Below are positions 44,025 through 52,679 of a stretch of 64,000 bases of DNA, piece after piece. Position 1 is the first letter of the stretch. Each line of letters opens with the position of its first letter. The notes below the pieces were generated by a model. That model was not told where the DNA came from, searched no databases, and was given only the letters and a program-made list of their open reading frames with translations. This DNA is from Bacillus sp. EB106-08-02-XG196 (GTDB lineage Bacteria > Bacillota > Bacilli > Bacillales > Cytobacillaceae): the NCBI RefSeq assembly GCF_013396335.1, contig NZ_JABWSY010000022.1, forward strand, positions 1-64,000. Direction: 5' to 3'. The position numbers and the translations under genes are program-made.

Positions 44025-44261
44025 TTAGTTTGATGACAATCCTTCAATGCTGGCACAAGAAATTTTAGCACCTGGACATAAGCGCTCGTCTAAATAATGC
44101 TGCGGATCACTGCTTAATATGCGAATGACCTGAACATTTTGGGCATCAGATTGTTCTACTATCAGTGACACCCCTTGATAGGTTACCGTTTGTTGTCTGC
44201 TAAAGGCATCTGTGTCATTTGGAAAAATTAATTCCTGCGGCATCGTCGTATATAGAATCAT
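44025..44261 (-). CDS. ylzJ: YlzJ-like protein
   Basis: This 78-residue protein corresponds to YlzJ by place (between tepA and spoIIIE) and size. It has the short block MPQELIFPNDTDAF and the end DERLCPGAKI. Function is unknown. The ATG overlaps the tepA stop by 4 bp. Confidence 0.85.
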   Translation of the reverse strand: MILYTTMPQELIFPNDTDAFSRQQTVTYQGVSLIVEQSDAQNVQVIRILSSDPQHYLDERLCPGAKISCASIEGLSSN

Positions 44262-45013
44262 TGAATCAGCCCCTCACTTGCCACTTTAGATTGATCTATT
44301 AATTCATTTAACTTCTTCATCGCCTGCCCTAGTCCGCCAACCTCGTCAATCAAGCCATACTCTACAGCATCTGGACCAACGACATTTGTCCCGATATCAC
44401 GAGTAAGATTTCCTTTAGCAAACATTAAATCCTTAAATTTCTCTTCAGTAATATTTGAGTGTTTCGTTACAAAATTGACAACCCTATCCTGCATTTTATC
44501 TAAATATTCGAAGGTTGCTGGTACTCCAATGACAAGACCAGTTAAACGAATTGGATGAATGGTCATCGTTGCTGTTTCAGCAATAAAGGAGTAATCACAA
44601 GAGACCGCTATCGGTACTCCTATTGAATGTCCTCCACCTAAGACAATCGAAACAGTTGGTTTTGAGAGTGTTGCCATCATTTCAGAAATGGCCAGTCCAG
44701 CCTCCACGTCTCCACCCACTGTATTTAATATTATCAATACTCCTTCTATTTTAGGATTTTGTTCAATCGCTACTAATTGAGGAATCAAGTGTTCATATTT
44801 TGTCGTTTTATTTTGTGGAGGCAGTGCTAAATGACCCTCAATTTGTCCGATAATTGTCAAACAATGGATTCTTGAGTCGGATGAAAGCTGAGGTACATTC
44901 GTTTGCCCTAGCTGCTGAATTTTTTCCATTAAAGAAGAAGGCTTATCCTCTTTTTGAGGTTCTTGCCCTTCTTGATTTCCCGATTCACTTTTTTCTATGT
45001 CCTTATTCATCAT
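44258..45013 (-). CDS. tepA: ClpP-like protease TepA (YmfB)
   Basis: This ClpP/crotonase-fold serine protease of about 251 residues was named translocation-enhancing protein. The core reads ILNTVGGDVEAGLAISEMMATL and SIVLGGGHSIGVPIAVSCDYSF, where Ser in GGHSIG takes the nucleophile place. The N-terminal ~45 residues are charged. I chose the ATG after AAGGGAG. Confidence 0.93.
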   Translation of the reverse strand: MMNKDIEKSESGNQEGQEPQKEDKPSSLMEKIQQLGQTNVPQLSSDSRIHCLTIIGQIEGHLALPPQNKTTKYEHLIPQLVAIEQNPKIEGVLIILNTVGGDVEAGLAISEMMATLSKPTVSIVLGGGHSIGVPIAVSCDYSFIAETATMTIHPIRLTGLVIGVPATFEYLDKMQDRVVNFVTKHSNITEEKFKDLMFAKGNLTRDIGTNVVGPDAVEYGLIDEVGGLGQAMKKLNELIDQSKVASEGLIQ

Positions 45014-45100
45014 AAGTCTCCCTTCACGCATGATAACGTTAGTATTGACCTATGAAACAATTTCATTCTAAGATTGATGGAATAATATCCTATAGACATT

Positions 45101-45222
45101 GAAAAGCGGAAGCGCCTTGTACAGGGGCGACAGGCATAAGACGAACCGGCGAGAAGGTTGGTCTTTACCTTCTTGACGGATTGGCTTATGACCCCGAGCC
45201 CCTAGGCGCTGAAGCTAGACAA
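45101..45222 (+). repeat. R1 palindromic repeat, copy 2 (intact)
   Basis: This 122-bp element starts GAAAAGCGGAAGCGCCTTG and ends CCCCTAGGCGCTGAAGCTAGACAA. The ends GCGCC and GGCGC, AGGGGC and GCCCCT, and inner AAGAAGG/CCTTCTT-type arms give a long imperfect hairpin. It lies between tepA and rnjB. Confidence 0.87.
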
Positions 45223-45254
45223 AAAGAAGCATTGGTTTATCCAATGCCTCTTTT
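45222..45254 (-). terminator. Terminator of rnjB
   Basis: AAAAGAAGCATTGG and CCAATGCCTCTTTT form a long stem with one mismatch and a 5-nt loop, adjoining repeat R1. Confidence 0.8.
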
Positions 45255-45260
45255 ACCTTC

Positions 45261-46928
45261 TTAAACTTCCATAATGATCGGAAGTATCATTGGTCTTCTT
45301 TTTGTTTTTTCAAACAAATACCTGTTTAACCCATCCCTTATATCTTGTTTAAGGCTTGACCATTCAAAAGAATCTTTAGAAATGTTCTTCTGCACAATAT
45401 CTCGAACTAATTTTGTGGATTCATCCATTAACTTTTCGGATTCACGGACATAGACAAAACCACGTGAAATAATTTCTGGACCTGCAGCAATCCGCTTATC
45501 CTGCCTAGTTAATGTAACCACTACAATTAAAATACCATCTTGAGAAAGTAGTCTTCGATCTCGTAAAACGATATTTCCAACGTCGCCCACACCAATACCA
45601 TCAATTAATACATTCCCCGAAGGAACTTTACCACTGATAGAAAACTTCCCATCCTTAAATTCTACCACATCACCACGGTCTGGGATAATGATGTTCTCAT
45701 CCGGTACTTCACAATCAAGTGCTAGTTTCCGATGTGCCTTTAGCATTCTATATTCCCCATGCACTGGAATAAAGTACTTGGGCTTCATTAAGTTTATCAT
45801 AAATTTTAATTCTTCTTGGCTGCCGTGGCTAGAAACATGAATCGTTCTTTTTCCTGAGATCACATTTGCTCCTGCTCTAAAAAGCATATCCACTGTTCTG
45901 GATATCAATAATTCACTTCCCCTAAGTGTTGAAGCAGCTATTAGAACCGTATCGCCAGGCTGAATATTTACATATTTTGCAGATTGCTTTGCCATTTTTT
46001 GAAGGGCTTCTATTGGCTCCCCTTGACTTCCCGTCATTAATACAACGATTTCCCTGTCTTCATAGTTATTTATTTCACTAACAGGGATAATTAGATCTTC
46101 GCTCACCTCTAAATAGCCTAAATCTAGTGCAATATGATAAATTCTTTCAAGACTTTTACCAACTACTGCTACTTTACGGCCATGATCCCTTGCCGCGTCA
46201 AAAATATGCTGAATTCTGTTAATGTCTGAAGCGAAGCATGCAGCTATCATTCTACCGCGTGTATTATAGAATGCAGTGGATAACTCTCGCTCAACGATTG
46301 CTTCAGAGGTAGTGTATCCGGGCTTCTCTGCTTCCGTACTGTCTGAAAGTAAACATAGTACGCCTTTTTCTCCTAGAGCGGCCATTTTTCCTATTTCAGG
46401 TTTATAAAGCTTTATTGCTGCTTGATCAAATTTGAAATCACCCGTATATACGATGCTGCCTTCTGAAGTATGGACGCATACACCAACTGAGTCTGGAATA
46501 CTGTGATTTGTTCGAAAGAAGCTAACTTCGACAGAATCCATCTGAACAATCGTATCCGATGTTACTTCAATAAAATTAGTCTTCCCGCTATATTCCTGCT
46601 CCTTTAATTTAGCAGCTGCAAGAGCTAAGGTAAGTTTTGTTCCATAAACAGGTACGTCCATTTGACGTAGAAGATAGGAAAGGGCACCTATATGATCTTC
46701 ATGACCATGTGTGAGGAATACCGCCTTCACTCTTTCCTTGTTTTCTGTTAAATAACTGATGTCTGGAATCACGATATCAATGCCTAGCATTTCATCCTCG
46801 GGGAACATTAACCCAGCATCAATGATATAGATGTCCTTGTCCACTTCGACAAGATACATATTTTTCCCGATTTCTCCAATACCACCAAGCGTAATAATCT
46901 TAATGGAACTATTTTTTCTATTTATCAA
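45261..46928 (-). CDS. rnjB: Ribonuclease J2
   Basis: This protein of 555 residues, the B. subtilis RNase J2 length, comes from a TTG start with AGGAGG 9 nt upstream; 21 upstream residues are not counted. It has a metallo-beta-lactamase domain with HGHEDH (His74, His76, Asp78, His79), a beta-CASP domain and the C-terminal region. It degrades RNA as an endo- and 5' exonuclease in a complex with RNase J1. Context (dapA upstream, tepA downstream) is that of rnjB. The canonical motif is unlike B. subtilis J2, whose motif is altered. Confidence 0.92.
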   Translation of the reverse strand: MINRKNSSIKIITLGGIGEIGKNMYLVEVDKDIYIIDAGLMFPEDEMLGIDIVIPDISYLTENKERVKAVFLTHGHEDHIGALSYLLRQMDVPVYGTKLTLALAAAKLKEQEYSGKTNFIEVTSDTIVQMDSVEVSFFRTNHSIPDSVGVCVHTSEGSIVYTGDFKFDQAAIKLYKPEIGKMAALGEKGVLCLLSDSTEAEKPGYTTSEAIVERELSTAFYNTRGRMIAACFASDINRIQHIFDAARDHGRKVAVVGKSLERIYHIALDLGYLEVSEDLIIPVSEINNYEDREIVVLMTGSQGEPIEALQKMAKQSAKYVNIQPGDTVLIAASTLRGSELLISRTVDMLFRAGANVISGKRTIHVSSHGSQEELKFMINLMKPKYFIPVHGEYRMLKAHRKLALDCEVPDENIIIPDRGDVVEFKDGKFSISGKVPSGNVLIDGIGVGDVGNIVLRDRRLLSQDGILIVVVTLTRQDKRIAAGPEIISRGFVYVRESEKLMDESTKLVRDIVQKNISKDSFEWSSLKQDIRDGLNRYLFEKTKRRPMILPIIMEV

Positions 46929-47110
46929 TTTCCGTTTCCTCCTATGATGATTGTCTAGCTCTCTTTCACTAAAAAGTCTTCGACATTTCAAAATTGCCCG
47001 ATCGAAATCAGTTATGATTATTATACTTGATATTTGAAAACCTTTACAACCAAATTTAGTTGTTTTACCCTTTGAAGGAAAATAAGTGAATTTTTATTGA
47101 TTCCATGTAA

Positions 47111-47140
47111 AAAGCCAACCGAGTTTTTTCGATTGGCATT
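47111..47140 (-). terminator. Terminator of dapA
   Basis: The minus strand reads GCCAATCGA-AAAAA-CTCGGTTGGC followed by TTTTTAC. The stem has one G-T pair. Confidence 0.72.
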
Positions 47141-47149
47141 TTGTAAAAA

Positions 47150-48016
47150 TTATAATAGTAATTTAGTTAATGTTGACCTTTCTTGTTCAGTTAATGGAAC
47201 AAGCGGTAATCTTACCGAGCCTACATCTAGTCCTTTAACTTGAAGTGCCGTTTTAACAGGTGCAGGACTTGGAGCCGCAAAAAGTCCCTGCATGAGTGGA
47301 AGGAGCTGTTGGTGCAGCTTTGCTGCTTTCACATTTTCTCCTTCTAAAAAGGCCTTTACCATCTCTTGCATTTCGTTCCCAATTACATGAGAGGCTACAG
47401 AGACAACCCCTACCCCTCCAATAGAAAGAACTGGAATGGCTATACCATCATCACCACTGTATAGATCAAAATCACTTTCAGTATTTGCAATAATATGAGT
47501 CATTGCATTTAGATCCCCACTTGCTTCTTTAACAGCAACAATATTCGAAACCTTTGAAAGCCTTATAATGGTATCAGGATGAATATTTACTGATGCTCTT
47601 CCTGGGATATTATAAACCATTACAGGAAGAGAAGTAGCTTCAGCAACAGTCTTAAAGTGTTGATATAAACCTTCTTGATTCGGTTTATTATAATAGGGCG
47701 CCACTACCATAATACCATCAACCCCAAGCTGTTCGGCCTTTCTTGTCAGTTCAACTGAAGCATAGGTATTATTGCTGCCTGTTCCTGCAATTACCGGTAT
47801 TCTTTTTTTAACTACCTTTACTACATGTGCAAATAAAGCTAACTTTTCTTCCTTTGATAGTGTAGGCGATTCACCAGTTGTACCTGCCACTACAAGGGAA
47901 TCCGTACCATTTTCTATTAGATAATTTACTAATTGAGTGGTCTTCTGAAAATCAATATGCCCTTTTTTATCAAAAGGTGTAACCATGGCTGTTGAAACCC
48001 GCCCAAAATGAACCAT
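47150..48016 (-). CDS. dapA: 4-hydroxy-tetrahydrodipicolinate synthase
   Basis: DapA condenses pyruvate and aspartate semialdehyde in lysine/diaminopimelate synthesis, which also feeds dipicolinate. The 288-residue TIM barrel has VAGTTGESPTLS, the Tyr in PVMVYNIPGR and the Schiff-base Lys in IVAVKEASGD. I chose the ATG giving MVHFGRVSTAM, preceded by GAGAGGAG; 15 further upstream residues look spurious. Confidence 0.96.
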   Translation of the reverse strand: MVHFGRVSTAMVTPFDKKGHIDFQKTTQLVNYLIENGTDSLVVAGTTGESPTLSKEEKLALFAHVVKVVKKRIPVIAGTGSNNTYASVELTRKAEQLGVDGIMVVAPYYNKPNQEGLYQHFKTVAEATSLPVMVYNIPGRASVNIHPDTIIRLSKVSNIVAVKEASGDLNAMTHIIANTESDFDLYSGDDGIAIPVLSIGGVGVVSVASHVIGNEMQEMVKAFLEGENVKAAKLHQQLLPLMQGLFAAPSPAPVKTALQVKGLDVGSVRLPLVPLTEQERSTLTKLLL

Positions 48017-48101
48017 TATACTACTCCTCTCAATTACGAAATCCAGTTTCGACAATGGCATTTATCCTTTCAAACTGCCATTTATCGTTTCCTTTACTAT
48101 A

Positions 48102-49352
48102 TTAGATATCCGTAAGTTTTGTTTCAAGTGTTTCTTCTTCCAGATGAAAGGCATCATGCAAGGCATTCACGGATTTTACCAAGTCGTCCTGTTTTACTAG
48201 GACCCAAATGGTCGTATGGCTATCAGCAGATTGAAGAATCCGAATTCCATTCTCAGAAAGAGCAGTAACAATTTTAGAAGTAACACCCGGTACTCCCGCA
48301 ATCCCGGCTCCAACGACAGAGACCTTTGCACAATGGCGCTCTACCAATGGGTCATGACCTATTTCTTTTAAGACTTTTATTGCTTTTTCAGTCATTTCAT
48401 CCGTAACCGTGTAAACAACACCATTTGGTGAAATATTGATGAAATCCACACTAATTTTTTCATTTGCCATTGCTTTAAATACTTCTGCTTGTAAATAGTA
48501 TTGGTCTTTTTTTGCAAAAACTTTAATTTGGGTTACATTGGAAACATGCGCAATCCCCGTGACGGTTCTTTCTTTAATATCACTTCCTCGAGACTCTTTC
48601 GAAATAGCCGTTACCAATGTGCCTAAATTATCTGAGTACGTGGAGCGAATTCGAATGGGAACCTTTGACTGCATAGCTATTTCAACTGCTCTTGGATGTA
48701 TCACCTTTGCGCCCTGATAGGCCATGTTACATAGTTCAGTATAGGTAACCACAGATAGACGCCTAGCATTCTCAGCTATTCTTGGGTCAGCGGTCATGAT
48801 GCCTTCTACGTCGGTAAAAATATCAATCCATTCGGCGTTTAGAGCAGCCCCTAAAGCAGCTGCTGAAGTATCACTGCCACCTCGTCCAATTGTTGTGATG
48901 TCACCGTTCTTTGCAGCACCTTGAAATCCAGCCACTACAACCACATCATTTTGTTCTAACTCTCTTATTAATCGATCGCATTTCATTTCTACAATCTTTG
49001 CTTGTGAATGATCGTTATTCGTTCGAAACCCTGCCTGCGCCCCTGTCAAAGCAATTGCATTTATGCCATTGTCTCTCAGCATATTGGCAAAGACAATACT
49101 AGAAATGATTTCACCACAGGATAAAAGCAGGTCATGTTCACGTTTCGAAACCTTACTTTGATTACCCCCAACTAATGAGAGCAGTGTATCTGTTGCATAC
49201 GGATCACCCATTCTCCCCATCGCAGATACTACTACCACAACCTTATATCCATCCGTTATTGCTTTTTCGATATGTTTCTTTGCATGGTCTCTGCCTGCTT
49301 CATCCCTGACAGATGTCCCGCCAAATTTTTGAACTATCATTTTCATAGACAT
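48102..49352 (-). CDS. dapG: Aspartokinase I (diaminopimelate-sensitive)
   Basis: This 416-residue kinase makes aspartyl phosphate. Visible are KFGGTSV near residue 9, the GRGGSDTSAAALGAALNAE block (about 160-180) and two C-terminal ACT domains (about 265-400) for feedback control. Neighbours asd, dapA and spoVF fit DapG rather than LysC or ThrD. The first ATG follows AAAGGCAGG; ATG codons three and four codons on are alternatives. Confidence 0.96.
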   Translation of the reverse strand: MSMKMIVQKFGGTSVRDEAGRDHAKKHIEKAITDGYKVVVVVSAMGRMGDPYATDTLLSLVGGNQSKVSKREHDLLLSCGEIISSIVFANMLRDNGINAIALTGAQAGFRTNNDHSQAKIVEMKCDRLIRELEQNDVVVVAGFQGAAKNGDITTIGRGGSDTSAAALGAALNAEWIDIFTDVEGIMTADPRIAENARRLSVVTYTELCNMAYQGAKVIHPRAVEIAMQSKVPIRIRSTYSDNLGTLVTAISKESRGSDIKERTVTGIAHVSNVTQIKVFAKKDQYYLQAEVFKAMANEKISVDFINISPNGVVYTVTDEMTEKAIKVLKEIGHDPLVERHCAKVSVVGAGIAGVPGVTSKIVTALSENGIRILQSADSHTTIWVLVKQDDLVKSVNALHDAFHLEEETLETKLTDI

Positions 49353-49378
49353 AAAAACCTGCCTTTATCATAAAACCA

Positions 49379-50437
49379 TTATTTTTTTTCTTTAATTAAT
49401 CCAAGCTTTATTAAGCTTTCTGCAATTTGAACTGAATTCCAGGCAGCACCCTTTAATAAATTATCAGAAACAACCCACATATGGAAGCCACGACTCTCAT
49501 TTAAATCGTTACGAATTCGTCCTACAAACACATCATTACTTCCTACACAATTTGCAGGCATTGGATATACTTGATTCTCTGGGTCATCTTGTAAAACAAC
49601 ACCTGGTGCAGATTTTAATAATTCCTTAATTTCATTTGCACTGACGTTGTCTGCTTCAATTTCAAAATAAACAGATTCAGAGTGACCCACCGCGACAGGT
49701 AATCTAACACAAGTTGCGGCAACAGGCAGCTCTGGCAAATGCATAATCTTTTTTGTTTCATTAATCATTTTCATTTCTTCAAAAGTATAGCCGTTATCTT
49801 GAAACTTATCTATCTGTGGGATCGCATTAAAGGCAATCTGATAATGGTTCTTGTCACCCTTAACAGGTAAAATCTTAGGTTCTATTGTCTCACCATTAAT
49901 AATAGCTTTTGTTTGATTCTGTAACTCCTCAATTGCAACGGCTCCTGCACCTGAAACTGCTTGATAGGTGGAAACAATCACTTTCTTTAGACCAAATTTT
50001 TGTCTAATTGGTTCTAAAGCTACGACCATTTGGATGGTTGAACAATTCGGATTTGCGATAATACCATTATGATTGTGCAAGTCATGTTCGTTAACTTCAG
50101 GCACAACTAGTGGAATTTCTTGATCCATTCTAAATGCACTTGTGTTATCAACTACGATTGCTCCGTGTTTTACAGCTTCTGGAGCAAGTTCTTTTGAAAT
50201 ACTGCCGCCAGCCGAGAATAAAGCAATATCGACTCCCGCAAAGCTTTCAGGCTTTGCTTCCTGAATCGTATGCTCTACACCGTCAATCGTAACTTTTTTA
50301 CCTGCTGAACGAGCAGAAGATAGAAGCGTTAATTGTCCAATAGGGAATTTTTCTTTCACTAATGTTTGGATCATTTGTTGACCCACTGCTCCTGTTGCAC
50401 CTACAACAGCCACATGATAACCTTTTGTTTGCTTCAT
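49379..50437 (-). CDS. asd: Aspartate-semialdehyde dehydrogenase
   Basis: Asd reduces aspartyl phosphate to the semialdehyde. The 352 residues include the NADP-binding VVGATGAVGQQM at the N-terminus, catalytic Cys in ANPNCSTIQMV (about 131) and a downstream His in LPVAVGHSE. RBS GAGAGGGG precedes the ATG. It is followed by dapG and dapA. Confidence 0.97.
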   Translation of the reverse strand: MKQTKGYHVAVVGATGAVGQQMIQTLVKEKFPIGQLTLLSSARSAGKKVTIDGVEHTIQEAKPESFAGVDIALFSAGGSISKELAPEAVKHGAIVVDNTSAFRMDQEIPLVVPEVNEHDLHNHNGIIANPNCSTIQMVVALEPIRQKFGLKKVIVSTYQAVSGAGAVAIEELQNQTKAIINGETIEPKILPVKGDKNHYQIAFNAIPQIDKFQDNGYTFEEMKMINETKKIMHLPELPVAATCVRLPVAVGHSESVYFEIEADNVSANEIKELLKSAPGVVLQDDPENQVYPMPANCVGSNDVFVGRIRNDLNESRGFHMWVVSDNLLKGAAWNSVQIAESLIKLGLIKEKK

Positions 50438-50526
50438 ATTCTAGTACCCCTCTCAATCTTTCATCTATAATTATTGGTCATTTCTGTTTCGATGGTTTAG
50501 AAATCAGAAAAGATTAATATAAATTC

Positions 50527-50557
50527 TCATCAGTGAGATGATTGGTCCCACTGATGA
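50527..50557 (-). terminator. Terminator-like stem-loop between spoVFB and asd
   Basis: TCATCAGTG and CACTGATGA form a 9-bp stem around 13 nt. The minus-strand tail is only moderately T-rich, so it may be a partial terminator between the sporulation genes and asd. Confidence 0.55.
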
Positions 50558-50623
50558 TTGAATTATTAATATATTAACATATTCCTTAAAAGAAATAACC
50601 ATATTTGACGAAAGGAGTGAGAA

Positions 50624-51223
50624 TTAGTCTGTATCCCTATATCTTTCCACCAAGACAGGTTGAATTTGCCTGCCTTCAATTGCTGCTTCAACCGTCTCCA
50701 TTAACATAGGCATTCTTGCTACCATCGAATTAGGCTTCTTTACCGGATCATCTTGACCATATGGGATAAAATATATATTTTTTGTTGCCATTAATCTCAT
50801 TAAATTAACTCCATTTAATCCTAATGCATCATTTGTAGATATTCCGAGTACGACTGGTTTTAAATTCCTCAGTGTTGCTTTTGCAGCCATTAACACTGGA
50901 CTATCATTCATTGCATTTGCAAATTTACTCATTGAAACACCAGTTAATGGGGCTATAACCATACAGTCTAAAGGAATTTTTGGCCCTAATGGCTCTGCTT
51001 TCACAATTGAATCTATCGCTCTGTTACCAGTTAGGTCCTCAATTCTTTGAATCCAGTCCTCCCCTTTACCAAAACGGGTTTCTGTATTTTTGACTGTAAA
51101 ACTAACGACTGGTAATACCTCAGCACCTGCTTGAACCAGTTTCTCTATTTCTGGAAATACAGCATCATACGTACAATGAGATCCTGTTAAACCAAAGCCT
51201 ATTTTTTTCCCTTTTAAACTCAT
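50624..51223 (-). CDS. spoVFB: Dipicolinate synthase subunit B
   Basis: This 199-residue flavoprotein-like subunit (Gly-rich KKIGFGLTGSHCTYDAVFPE at the N-terminus, then MVIAPLTGVSMSKFANAMND) works with SpoVFA to make dipicolinic acid in the mother cell. The ATG overlaps spoVFA by 4 bp. Confidence 0.95.
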   Translation of the reverse strand: MSLKGKKIGFGLTGSHCTYDAVFPEIEKLVQAGAEVLPVVSFTVKNTETRFGKGEDWIQRIEDLTGNRAIDSIVKAEPLGPKIPLDCMVIAPLTGVSMSKFANAMNDSPVLMAAKATLRNLKPVVLGISTNDALGLNGVNLMRLMATKNIYFIPYGQDDPVKKPNSMVARMPMLMETVEAAIEGRQIQPVLVERYRDTD

Positions 51224-52122
51224 TTTATTATCCCCTTTCGCTTGCCTAAATCATCTTGAAGCAATTGGGCCAGAACATTCGCTAGTATTTGACCAGCTGT
51301 TTTTGGCGCGACAATACCAGGTAATCCTGGTGCAAGAAGTGCTTTTATACCTCTTTTTTCTGCATATCTAAAATCTGTTCCACCTGGTTTTGACGCTAAA
51401 TCAATAATCAAAGTATGAGCAGGCATTTTGGAAATAACGGATGCAGTTACAATTAATAACGGGATTGTATTGATTAAGATATCTGTATCCTTCACCTGCT
51501 GGTCTATTTCGTTTAAATGAAATGGTGTTAAACCCATTTCCGTAATTCTTGCTAGATGTTCAGTTTTCCTGGCTCCAACCTTTATTTTTGCTCCAAGCGC
51601 ATGGAACGTTCTTGCCACACTCATCCCAACTCTTCCTAGGCCTAGTACCGTAATATTTGAGCCATGAATTGTGAAATCAGTATGCTGGATGGCCATCATG
51701 ATTGTTCCTTCTACAGTCGGAATAGAATTGTAAATAGCCACATCGTCCCTTTCAAAAAGCTGTACAAGTGGACGATTCGCTTCCTTCGTAATACCGTTTA
51801 AGAAAGTATTACTAATTCCGGAGTAAATGGTACAATGTTCTGGTGTGTTCAATAGCATTTCGGCTGTCAATATTACCTTTTCATTCGAAAAGATTGTTTC
51901 AACATGCCCCTCTAAATTTGTACCGGGTACCGGTAAGATTAAGGCATCCATATTTGAAAAATCGACTTCATCCAACTTTTCCTTAACAGCGCCTGTGAAC
52001 GCGTGGTCAAGCTGCTCGAAGCCAATTAAAGATAATCTGGCATCTAACTCGGTTAACTTCCGGATAATTTCCAGCTGTCTTGCATCTCCACCGATCACGG
52101 CTATCTGCATCCCTGTCAGCAT
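51220..52122 (-). CDS. spoVFA: Dipicolinate synthase subunit A
   Basis: This NAD(P)-binding subunit of 300 residues has MLTGMQIAVIGGDARQLEII at the N-terminus and a second Rossmann motif, VLGLGRVGMSVARTF (about 157). It probably reduces or dehydrates the DapA product to dipicolinate. I chose the ATG giving MLTGMQI after GAAGGTG, matching B. subtilis. The longer frame starting 19 residues earlier lacks an RBS. Confidence 0.95.
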   Translation of the reverse strand: MLTGMQIAVIGGDARQLEIIRKLTELDARLSLIGFEQLDHAFTGAVKEKLDEVDFSNMDALILPVPGTNLEGHVETIFSNEKVILTAEMLLNTPEHCTIYSGISNTFLNGITKEANRPLVQLFERDDVAIYNSIPTVEGTIMMAIQHTDFTIHGSNITVLGLGRVGMSVARTFHALGAKIKVGARKTEHLARITEMGLTPFHLNEIDQQVKDTDILINTIPLLIVTASVISKMPAHTLIIDLASKPGGTDFRYAEKRGIKALLAPGLPGIVAPKTAGQILANVLAQLLQDDLGKRKGIIK

Positions 52123-52233
52123 GAAATCATTCACCTTCTTTTCAAAAAATCCAAGCAGAAGTCTTTTTCTTCTTATCACTTCAACATCTTATGTAAGAGT
52201 GAATGAATCTGTGAGTTTCCCTTTACATAAAAT

Positions 52234-52272
52234 AAAAAAGCCCAAGCAAAATTTTATTTGCTTGGGCTTTTT
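52234..52272. terminator. Strong bidirectional terminator after ymxH
   Basis: AAAAAAGCCCAAGCAAA and TTTGCTTGGGCTTTTT form a 16-bp stem with a 6-nt loop, separating ymxH from the spoVF operon. Confidence 0.9.
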
Positions 52273-52281
52273 GACCTTTTG

Positions 52282-52536
52282 TTATTCTTCAACATTTTCT
52301 TCTTCGTGTACATCAATAATAATCATATCAGTTCCAATCTTCTTTATATGCTGCCATGGTACCCTTATTTCCCCGCCTTGTTTTCTAAATCCAAACCACT
52401 TTACGGACGGAATCAGCAAAGCTTGTATTTGCCCGGTGCTCTCATTGATTTCCAGGTCTGTTTGACCAAGAACTCCCAAACGCTCTGCCTTTTTCACATC
52501 CACTATTTCTTTTCCACTTAATTCACTTAACCTCAT
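52282..52536 (-). CDS. ymxH: PRC-barrel protein YmxH/YlmC family
   Basis: This 84-residue PRC-barrel protein reads MRLSELSGKEIVDVKKAERL and ends in an acidic tail. I chose the ATG following GAGAGGAG; the frame extends eight residues upstream. YmxH precedes spoVFA in B. subtilis. The paralogue YlmC is related. Molecular function is unknown. Confidence 0.9.
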   Translation of the reverse strand: MRLSELSGKEIVDVKKAERLGVLGQTDLEINESTGQIQALLIPSVKWFGFRKQGGEIRVPWQHIKKIGTDMIIIDVHEEENVEE

Positions 52537-52602
52537 TATAATGAACTCCTCTCTCTTCACTCTTTACTATAAGTTTATCGATGGAAGTCCTAAATTAGAC
52601 TA

Positions 52603-52640
52603 AGAAAAGTGGAAACCCCTAAGCTGCTTGCACTAAACAT
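52603..52640 (+). repeat. Deletion remnant of R1
   Basis: GAAAAGTGGAA followed at once by ACCCCTAAGCTGCTTGCACT and AAACA matches the first ~11 bp and the last ~27 bp of R1 copy 1 (CCCCTAGGCTGCTTGCGCTAGACA). The interior is missing. Confidence 0.6.
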
Positions 52641-52646
52641 TAAAAG

Positions 52647-52675
52647 AAAAAACAGTTCTAGAGTGAACTGTTTTT
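52647..52675 (-). terminator. Terminator of mlpA
   Basis: AACAGTTC and GAACTGTT form an 8-bp stem with flanking A and T runs. Confidence 0.83.
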
Positions 52676-52679
52676 CCTT

